Assembly: GCA_014621425.1 (NCBI GenBank)
Contig: JAANBB010000403.1
Span: forward strand, 1 to 37,046
DNA from: Cylindrodendrum hubeiense
Taxonomy: Eukaryota; Ascomycota; Sordariomycetes; Hypocreales; Nectriaceae
Length of the DNA: 37,046 nt
Direction of reading: 5' to 3'
Shown: positions 29,362 to 37,046 of the stretch, in pieces
Layout of the letters: every line of letters begins with the position of its first letter
Numbering within the stretch: position 1 is the first letter of the stretch
Position numbers and translations under genes: made by a program
The notes under the pieces: model-generated
Told to the model about the DNA's origin: nothing
The model's input: the letters and a program-made list of their open reading frames with translations, nothing else
The model's database searches: none

Positions 29362-31068
29362 ATGGCTTACGACCCTTTCTCCGCCAGACAGGACATGGAT
29401 GTTTTGATCAACGGATGCCCTCCCGCGTACATGAGCCACCATGCGGACCATATCCAGCAGCTCAGCTTTCAGGGTGTCATAGACCCTGGCCTGATGAGTG
29501 ATAGTTCGCAGCTACAGCGATACCTTGACGATCCACACCGGCCTGTCTTTGACGCACCGCACATGCTACCTCCGACTCACGTCCCCTCCAGGGCCTTGCA
29601 ATCCGACAGCATCACAGCACTTCCGTTCCGGTCCCAAGGACGACATGAGTCTCCCTTCTCCCAGCACCAATCCTCGACAGCCAGCAGCGCCCAGAGCCCG
29701 AGGACCGAAAACGACCAGTGCCACGACAGCACTCACGGACCATCCACCCCCCCTCCAGACATGAAGTCCCCGTATCTAACTCACGTGAACGACAATTGGG
29801 ATGGCCAGCTTCTTACGGGGCTCTCTCCTTACCAGACCGACGGATATGTGAACCTGTCCGATATCCATCCCAGCCAAGTCTCCTTGGGGGACTACAATGA
29901 GAGCGATGGTTCCAAGAGCTTCAGCCTCGACACAGAATTCAATAGCTTCGATGTCAGCAACACGTCTATCCACTACCGAGGGGAAGCCGTCACCCAGGCA
30001 CCCATGCTTCGCATCTCAAGTCCCGAGAGCGAGATTCACGTTCGGTCCTCGCTCGATCCCATTTACCCCGACCCTGAGAACATTTGCGAGGAAACCCTCT
30101 CGACCGAAGAAGCCGCCGTCGAGCCCTCGTCTCGCATAGCGGGGAGTCGGAGACGCACGTCTACGATGTCCCGCGACAAGTCAACTCCTCCCTCCAAGAA
30201 TACCAACCACCGCGGCCGCCCGAGGCGACCGGCCATGTCTACGCTCACTGATCCATCAAAGGTCAACAAGAATACGTCTGCCTCTCGTGATCCTACCAGT
30301 CGAAGGTTGCCATCCTCCCAGTCTACCAGCCTCCATATCTGCCCTGATTGTCACGATCCGACTTTCAAGGATGACGTAGCGCTCCAGAAGCACATCAAAA
30401 GCCAGCACAAGCGGCCCTTCACCTGTGTTTTCCACTTTGCTGGCTGCACTGAGGCATTCGCCAACAAAAACGAGTGGAAGCGTCATGTCTCGGCCCAACA
30501 CTTAAGCCTCTACTTCTGGCTATGCACCCACGGAGGATGCGGACAGGTCATGACCCAGGACTATCAGGTCTCAGGAGCTATTACCCATGGCCGACCCTTC
30601 AGACGTAAGGATCTGTTTACGCAACACGTCCGGCGCATGCACCCCTTTCCATCCCCAACAGGGACAGGAAGAAACAAGAGTGTTTCGCCAGAGCGAGATG
30701 ACCCACTCAAGGAGATGCAAGAGGCAGCATTCCGGAAGCGATGCGAAATGCCAACTCACATGCGCTGTCCCGCTCAGGGTTGTACTCGGCAGTTCAATGG
30801 CGACAAAACATGGGACGATCGGATGGAACATGTCGCGCGACACCTCGAGCGCGCTGCTAACAAGGAGGAGCCCAAGGTCAGGTTTGGGACCGACGACGAT
30901 ACTACCTTGATTGATTGGGCGGCGAGTGAGAGCGTCAATGTCATTCATAAGACCTCAGATGGCCGCTGGGCGCTTGGCCAACCGCTCAAGAACTCCAGGG
31001 TCAACCTGAAGACAGTTCCGGGACAAGGGGCCATCGTTGACGAAGACGCGGAGGGAGAGGCCTGCTGA
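29362..31068 (+). CDS. C2H2 zinc-finger protein, single exon, 568 aa
   Basis: An intronless frame starting MAYDPFSARQDMDVLINGCP. The N-terminal 320 residues are Ser/Pro-rich and disordered. The patch RGRPRRPA near residue 290 resembles an AT-hook core. Finger 1 is C327-x2-C330-x13-H344-x4-H349. Finger 2 is C355-x6-C362-x12-H375-x4-H380, containing KNEWKRHVSAQH, followed by WLCTHGGCG and a Cys/His region ending FTQHVRRMH. A last finger is C469-x4-C474-x15-H490-x3-H494. The WKRH module is the same as in the C2H2 gene 5.8 kb upstream, so the two are members of one family, perhaps an old local duplicate. It is probably a nuclear transcription factor; its targets are unknown. The ATG follows CACA, a good fungal context, and sits after a long pyrimidine-rich leader. 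Confidence 0.88.
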   Translation: MAYDPFSARQDMDVLINGCPPAYMSHHADHIQQLSFQGVIDPGLMSDSSQLQRYLDDPHRPVFDAPHMLPPTHVPSRALQSDSITALPFRSQGRHESPFSQHQSSTASSAQSPRTENDQCHDSTHGPSTPPPDMKSPYLTHVNDNWDGQLLTGLSPYQTDGYVNLSDIHPSQVSLGDYNESDGSKSFSLDTEFNSFDVSNTSIHYRGEAVTQAPMLRISSPESEIHVRSSLDPIYPDPENICEETLSTEEAAVEPSSRIAGSRRRTSTMSRDKSTPPSKNTNHRGRPRRPAMSTLTDPSKVNKNTSASRDPTSRRLPSSQSTSLHICPDCHDPTFKDDVALQKHIKSQHKRPFTCVFHFAGCTEAFANKNEWKRHVSAQHLSLYFWLCTHGGCGQVMTQDYQVSGAITHGRPFRRKDLFTQHVRRMHPFPSPTGTGRNKSVSPERDDPLKEMQEAAFRKRCEMPTHMRCPAQGCTRQFNGDKTWDDRMEHVARHLERAANKEEPKVRFGTDDDTTLIDWAASESVNVIHKTSDGRWALGQPLKNSRVNLKTVPGQGAIVDEDAEGEAC

Positions 31069-32752
31069 GAAGACGGGGGTTTACGGACAGTGATGCATTG
31101 ATGGCAGAAATCGGGAAGATTGCAGTTTTCTTTACTTGGTTTCGCTCATGATGAACTTGGGATGGGTTGGTGTACCCGCTAATCTTCGGCGTCGGGGGTC
31201 TTGTCGTTTCATGATACCATCGCCTGTACTCGGGACGGATTTGCTTCGCGTTTGATTTCGATTTCCTTTTCTCTATTTTCTATCTCTTGGTCATGGCAAT
31301 GCAGTCGATACAGATACCACCGCTTACAAGGCGAGTTCATAGACACAATTGGATACCTTTGATGATTTACGCCTCTTTACTCTCAATTTTCTGTTCTCCA
31401 GATCCCACCCCCCAGGCGCTCTCCCAAGCTTCACTTTAGCCCCCTACCCATCTCTCCCGCGTTTCTCACGTTTCCCACATTTCCCACATTTCCCAGACCG
31501 CCAATCCGTCTCAGCAGAGCCTCAAAGACCGCAGAGCCTCAACCACTACCGAGTCCACTGTTTCTCGTAACTTACACGTCATCCACCCACCACCGCCTGC
31601 ATCCCATGCAGCAACCAGCCCCCTGAGCTCATCGCCGCCCCCAAAAGTTCCCCGCTACAGTTCCACCGGCAGGTGAGGATCAGCCCCAAAATCCCAAACG
31701 TCTTGGTTGCCCTGTTTCCTGCAGCACAGCCTCATTTGCCTAGTCATGCAGGCGGTGAATTGCTGGTTGCTGGTTGCTGGTTGCTGGGAAAGGGGGTGGG
31801 GATTGTCCGTAGGGCGTGCTGGGGAGGGTGGCAGGCATATTAGGCGCCCGAAAGGGGGTCCGTCCGGTGTCTTGCTTCAATCGGACAACGTTATTGCAAC
31901 GGCAGATCGCCTGTCGGAAAAAGATGACTGCATGGGTGGCCTGGAGGGTGGGATTGGGCGGTCGTCTAGGGCAGGGATGCATTTGGTGTGTGGCTATGGA
32001 CTTGAATCTCCCAATATTGTGGCTTTTGGCACCAAATTTACTCACAAGGGCCGTTGTTTCTTTGTGTATTGTGGTATTGGATATTCTAACATGTGTAGTT
32101 GAGCCGCATCATGGTGGTGGGCTGCACGATCACCGACGTTACAGTGCCTCTAATTTGGATGCCACAGGTTACCAGTCAGACAACCTGTACATGTACCAAG
32201 CCATCCTCCAAACACATATTCATCGAGGTACTTTTTCTCCATTGACCGTACAACACTGTGCTTACACAACATGCCATGCTGACTGGCACATAAGAAACAG
32301 AAGTAAGTATCATAACCCGCCAATGCCTAAAATTGACTAGGGCGGGTCGTAACACATTGATAATCTCCGAGGCAAAATCATGGCTGCAAGCATTTCGCGT
32401 CTTCTAGGGTAGCCTTTTGGTTAGCTGATTGCACTTTTGAGGTGGCAGAATGATTGACTTTACCAATTCCCATTCCCATTCGCTATCGTTGTCGCTGGTG
32501 TCATTTGAGCTAGAAATAGCTTCAAGAACCCACCGACAATTTCTCGTCTCTGAAGGGACCTCTTCTTCGGTCACTGCCCCATGGCATGTAATAGATGAAT
32601 CTAGAAATATTGTCCCAAAACGATTAATACGACATATGCCGTGACCAAACACCGTTGTTGCTCAGCATCGACACATGGAACAGGGATCCTGGAGTAGTGT
32701 CTCCAGATCTTCAAGGTCGCCCGAGGTCATACCATCAAACATTCGAGATAAC
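31069..32752. other. 1.7 kb convergent spacer, no gene recognised
   Basis: The left end is the 3' UTR of the second C2H2 gene. Short repeats include TTTCCCACA (about 31470-31495) and four TTGCTGG units at 31760-31787. Frames of 131 and 174 codons near 31707-32340 overlap each other and show no domain or codon structure that I trust. Confidence 0.45.
31760..31787 (+). repeat. 7-bp tandem repeat TTGCTGG, 4 copies
   Basis: Four perfect units. They give the Trp/Leu/Val-rich reading of the overlapping small frame. Confidence 0.9.
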
Positions 32753-34678
32753 CTAAGCGGGGGCAGTAATCACCACATTCCGTCGAGCTCGTCGCTGCTG
32801 CCTGGTCTTGCACTCCAAGGCATAGCCTGGCTCAGTAGCTTTACGCCACTCGATCCATGCCTCGTATGCTTGCTGGTCTTTAGCATCTGGTATTCGCGGC
32901 TTGGGAACAGGCCCTTGTTGCGAACTGGGTCCTCCCAAAGTCCCACAGGATGGAAGCTGCATTCGCGGGGAAGGTTGGGCGTTGTCAGTGAAAGGTAATG
33001 GGCCGCTCATGTTCATGATGAAAGACTGCAGTGCCGATTTCATGGGGGACAAATCCACAGATCCTCGAGGTGCGACCGAAATCCCCTTGTTCGCTCCCAG
33101 ATTTGGGTGAGGAAGACTAAGGGGGGGTACAAACCCTGATGCAGGCCGAAAGGTAGGCGGAATCGAAGGGCCGGGAGGAGGTGCAAATCCGAAAAGAGGA
33201 CCAAAGGCTGAGGCTGATACATTCGAAAAAGGAATCTCTCCAAAACCAGCAGTCGAGTGAGCAGTTATCTCACAGTGTTGTGGCTGGTTGGAAATGGTTG
33301 AAAACGGGTCGTAGGGTGGCGCGACGTCGACAACGGCTGGGTTGATCTCACATTTCTTGGTAAAGAGACCATCCAGAGGGTTACTTCGAACCTTGGTAAC
33401 GTGGCCTTGCTCTGGAGCTTCATTATTTTGTTCACTGAAGGATAGAAATTCTCTTGCTCTTGGATTGAGCTGTTTAGTTCCGTTTCCAACCGAGATGCCG
33501 GAATCCTTGGAAGCTCGAGTTTCGCAGGTGGCGGCGGTATGCAATACACCGATTGCAGAATCAGAGCTGCCTTCTACTCTTAACCCTCCCCTCTTCGAAA
33601 GGTTCTGTCCAGACTTCAGTTCCCAATGTACGTCTTTTTGCGGATCAGAACGACCATGAGAACCTCCCTAGGGGACCTTGGTTATCTGACTGGCTCCCTT
33701 GTGAAGCTTGTCCAGCATCTTTTGGAAAGCGGCATGTTTTTTCTTCAGATCAGGACTGTCATGATGAGAGTCTTCCGCTCTGTCGAGTTTGTTGGTAGCC
33801 ATACTTGTATGTCGAGCGTCATGGGGAGGGACTATTGCAGGCTTGTCGAGCACTATGCCCCGAGTATTCTCTGGTTTTGGTGTTGCTGATGAGCTTTCCA
33901 GTCGGAGTTGGCTTTGAAACTGGCATTTGGATGGCATGATGTGCATTCTTGGAGGTGTAGCTTCGGTTGCTGCCAGCACCGCTGCTAGTTCCCTCTCTTG
34001 CTCGTTCCGAGGTGTCTTGCGAGGTGTCTTGCAGAAGGGCCGGCTATCCCTATCTATACGTTGAATGTGCGCAATGTTGGAAAATGATGCATCATGAGTT
34101 CCATCACTCAAGCCTTTGGGACCCTCTCCAGTACAAAAGGGGACAAGCTCGATGATGCTCATGGGTTTTCCGTTTGGCCGATAGTCGGCCAGTTCTCTCT
34201 GTTTGACGAGACCGCAAAGACCCCATTGTTCCGGGAGTATGGTGACCTTCTCTGTATCATCAGATGCAGAGATATCCATAGGCTCAATATCAGCCTCGGA
34301 GCCCTCGTGGTTAGACCTCCATTGGCTGGAAGCAATGTGATCCCATGGCCCAAACCTTCCAAGCTTCTGATGACCACTCGAGATGGACTTTGAACAGAGG
34401 CCTTCAAGTTCCATTTGTTGCTTGAAGCCACTGGATTCGGATGTACCAAATCCTGACTGAGTGGACGTAGAAGATGTGTTATCTTCACGTCGCCTGCGCC
34501 AGTCGGGGTTCTTCATGGCCTCAATGAACTTTGACGTGCTATGATGTTCGTCCAAATGCTCTCTCTCAGAAGAAGTTGGCACTAGTTTGTTGTCTTCAAA
34601 GGACTCATCTGTTGAGGAGACGGATGTGTCGGTCTTTTCAACGCGCGCGGGAAGCGGCCGACCCTTGATGCTAACCAT
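32753..34678 (-). pseudogene. Unrecognised disordered protein gene with one in-frame TAG (possible pseudogene or unspliced intron)
   Basis: From ATG 34678 (MVSIKGRPLPARVEKTDTSV) the frame runs 336 codons to TAG at 33670-33668, then continues in the same frame for 304 codons to the stop at 32753. Both halves are similar in style: Ser/Pro-rich, disordered, with short charged patches. The first half has KTPRKTPRNEQERELAAVLA and ends LKKKHAAFQKMLDKLHKG, a probable amphipathic helix. The second half has an FG/FAPPPGP-rich tract and a basic C-terminus (CKTRQQRRARRNVV). I recognise no domain. The TAG could be removed by a 72-bp in-frame intron (33676-33605), but its donor GTCCCC is very poor. Other readings are a recent nonsense change, a sequence error, or two genes. 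The frame to 34687 begins with GTG, so ATG 34678 was chosen. An upstream noncoding exon is possible, since TTCTAACCCCCTCAAG lies just before the ATG. Confidence 0.6.
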
Positions 34679-35952
34679 ACCGAACACTTGAGGGGGTTAG
34701 AATTGACAAGGGAATCGGTGAGAATCTTCTTAAAAGGAATTGTGGGAAGAGTTCTTGAAAATATCCTTAGCTGGTTTTGCTTTGGAATAACTCAGAAGGC
34801 TGTCAAGACACAAGGTAGAGAAGGATGGATGCCCTGGTCGTGGCGTGATGAGAGGCTCGCTGGTCTGGGCTTTGCGTTGCGGCTTCTCGAGGTAGCCGAG
34901 CAGTAAGAGGGAGTATCTCCTGCAGGAAGAGATGCGATTTCGCGATAGTAGTCTTTCCGAAGATGATTGAGGGATTCCTTTGAGCTGTTTCCATTGAGTG
35001 TCAATATTTGGGTTGGGACTTCTCACGAACCCACCGACGGGGAAACCTCTGCAAAGTCTCCAAGGCAGACTAAAGACCTGTAATTTTCTCCGTATGACTT
35101 GGAGATGGCAAGTGGGTTGTTGATGCGTCGAGTCGGGATCGTTGAGCAAAGCGACGCGGTTTGGGTCTGGGGGAATCGCGCGAGGCAACAGCCGCAAGCT
35201 GCAGGGTGGTTGAGAAAGGCTTTTCAGGCCCTCGAATATGAAGGAGGCCTAATGCTGCGTGTAGTGCAATGAAGATCCAAAAAAAGGATTCCTTGCCAAA
35301 AAAGCAGGCAGAGTTGTGGGTGGCTTTTGTTCAGGTGATGTGCAAGGTGATGGGATTCTGAGGTTGCGCGAGTGGTGGAAATGGAAAGGGGGCCTGACTG
35401 AATTGGTGGCAACTGAGGGCGAAGGCTGCACCTGCCAGGTGACTGACCACTGCGGATTAAGCCAAATCAAATGACTAGAATCTTCCTTCTTTCACGATAA
35501 CTGATTTGCTGAGCTGCGTCACTCCTTGCACAACAGCCTTGGGGTTTCGGATTTCGGGTTTCGATTCTCACTTGCTGGAGTCGCCAGAAGCGTCCTCTTA
35601 TAAAGAAACTGCCCTTCCCATGGTTCTGGAAGGTCTTCAAATTACGGGCAAAGGATCACACCACAAGGCAGCAAGTAAGTGATGAACAGCTCGCTTACAT
35701 ATTTGGCACATGAGGTATTGCGAGACCAATAACTACCTCAACGAGCCGACAAAGACACACAAGGGAGAAGAGATAAACGAATGCGATCCAGGTATCAAAC
35801 TAATGTACTCCAGGCTGAAATACAACACGAAATGGTGCCAACATATCCAATCCAAGCGCAATGGTAGATCCACAGACCCAGCTCTTGCTCTCGATACTTC
35901 GGTCTAAACATTGACACTCTCATCCTCCTCCTCCCTACCACCAGTTGTGATC
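34679..35952. other. 1.3 kb upstream region of the TAG-interrupted gene
   Basis: A 155-codon minus-strand frame (34730-35197) has no domain and starts without a convincing context. A TATA-like CTTTATAAG occurs on the minus strand near 35598-35606 and could mark a distal promoter with a long, possibly spliced leader. The right end is the 3' UTR of the AIM24-like gene. Confidence 0.4.
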
Positions 35953-36810
35953 TTAACCCTGGTATTGTTGCCCGCCCATGTAGGCACTGAACGCCCTCTG
36001 CGACACAAGTCAGTCAAATGCATTTTTGGTTGTCTGTCTTTGGTTACTACTCACTGCATTCCTGGTCTGCATGTATACGGTTCCGGGACCGGTAAACTTG
36101 CACACAAGACCCTCGGCCGAGGCCAACCCTGAGATGATGCCACCCGATGCCACTCGCTCCATGACGTACTTGGTGTTCCAAGCAATCAGATGGCCGTTGT
36201 CGACTATGTACTTTTCGTTTTCAACGAGCTATAAAACTGTCAGTACTCGCGTCGTAACCGCAAAGGCCAGAGGACACTCACATCCTTGCGAATAATAGCT
36301 CCAAAACTCGCGAGCCACAGCAGTCCCGTTCCGCTGATCTTGTATACCCACAGTCCCTCGCCACTGAACATGGCTTTGCTGAGTGCCTGTCGCTTGGAGT
36401 CCTTGATAATGCCCTGGGTGGATGCCAGATAGGAGTCGTGGCCGACGGACCATGCCTCCTTGCCCGATAGCCGCAGGCTGGTGATGTCACCGAGCATGTG
36501 CGGCCCGAGCAAAAGCTCGCCGGGTCCGGTGAAGGTCGAGTTGGAAATATCGCCGCCTGAGATGACCTTCTTCATGCTGAATTTGAGCTGACCCTTGAGC
36601 GTGATCGTCGGCGACATGGCAATCATGGCGCCGGGTTTGGCGGCAACAGGGCAGCCCATGGCGAGCTGAATGGTCAGAATAGTGTTGGAATCACGATGGC
36701 TGATCCTGTAGCTACCACCATTGAAGGTTCCCACATCATCGTGTGTGGCACTGGCACCTGCGAATTGCCCAGTCTGGGGGGCTCCCGACACAGTCATCGA
36801 GTACCCTTGT

Positions 36811-36893
<83 letters not shown>

Positions 36894-37046
36894 CTGCCCC
36901 TGGAATGCATCCTGCTTGGGCTTCTCACTCGGATAAGAGCTTCCACTATCCTGGAATGGCGGCGGCGGCGGGTCGAAGTGCTGCTGTTCCGTGGCGGCGG
37001 CGGGCCGTATCGCCATGGCCGTCTGCTGTCCTGGAGGAGGAGCATA
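35953..37046 (-). CDS. AIM24/DUF124-family protein with 30-Gln tract, 5' end beyond window
   Basis: The visible exons are 37046-36282 (open to the edge), 36228-36055 and 35997-35953. The introns are 53 bp (GTGAGT...ATAG) and 57 bp (GTGAGT...GCAG). They encode 327 residues. The N-terminal part is Pro/Gln-rich and includes an uninterrupted run of 30 Gln (36807-36896, mixed CAA and CAG). The conserved beta-rich domain follows: [73 protein letters not shown], the [17 protein letters not shown] region, and [20 protein letters not shown]. This is the AIM24 (DUF124) fold; yeast Aim24 is mitochondrial, but this protein has no presequence in view, so it may be cytosolic. The upstream codons read [10 protein letters not shown] to the window edge, so the start codon probably lies a few bases outside. 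It ends [11 protein letters not shown]. Confidence 0.9.
36807..36896 (-). repeat. CAA/CAG repeat encoding 30 glutamines
   Basis: Ninety bases of mixed CAA and CAG codons inside the AIM24-like gene. The codon mixing suggests the tract is maintained at the protein level, or is old, rather than being a recent pure triplet expansion. Confidence 0.95.

Noticed and set aside
31816..32340. 174-codon plus-strand frame
   Set aside because: No domain, overlaps another frame, and there are no splice or start-context signs of a gene.
34730..35197. 155-codon minus-strand frame upstream of the TAG-interrupted gene
   Set aside because: Considered as a 5' exon, but no intron joins it convincingly to the ATG at 34678 and the sequence is unlike the downstream protein.

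Overview
This 37 kb window is nuclear DNA from a filamentous ascomycete. Short introns (about 49-139 bp) with GT donors, CTGAC/CTAAC-like branch sites and CAG/TAG acceptors, protein families typical of Pezizomycotina, and scattered TAGGTA and TACGGAGTA motifs all point to Sordariomycetes. Hypocreales is most likely; I cannot fix the genus. I see no plasmid, prophage, rRNA, tRNA, CRISPR array or intact transposon.

Layout, left to right: a repeat-rich GC leader (1-1210); an intronless F-box-like gene (1211-3238, +); a three-exon DsbA/FrnE-like thioredoxin-fold gene (3497-4338, -); a NOP13-like two-RRM nucleolar protein (4673-6070, -); a 2.8 kb gap; STS1/Cut8, the nuclear proteasome tether (8862-9876, +); RAD52 (11214-12895, +); an MGR3-like mitochondrial TPR protein (13379-15011, -), head-to-head with a DAP1/MAPR haem-binding protein (15351-16016, +); a 76-residue Cys/His protein (16846-17076, -); a five-exon C2H2 zinc-finger protein (20892-23518, +); a second, intronless C2H2 protein (29362-31068, +); an unrecognised gene whose frame is broken by one TAG (32753-34678, -); and an AIM24/DUF124-family protein running off the right edge (35953-37046, -).

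The left half is mostly housekeeping: ribosome biogenesis, proteasome targeting, recombination repair, mitochondrial quality control and haem/sterol P450 support. These genes are independently transcribed and do not form a metabolic cluster. From about 17 kb the window becomes gene-poor. Two C2H2 genes sharing the same finger module are separated by 5.8 kb of minisatellites and TAGGTA-type motifs. I found no biosynthetic cluster or defence system.

The most useful observations are: (1) a single in-frame TAG in a 642-codon frame; (2) introns at exactly equivalent positions in two fingers of one C2H2 protein, a trace of internal duplication; (3) a probable GC-AG intron next to a 21-nt exon in the DsbA-like gene; (4) an 8-nt first coding exon in RAD52; and (5) two ACGCGT boxes 22 bp apart upstream of RAD52. 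Exon structures were inferred by eye from splice signals, reading frame and family knowledge; no alignment or transcript evidence was available.
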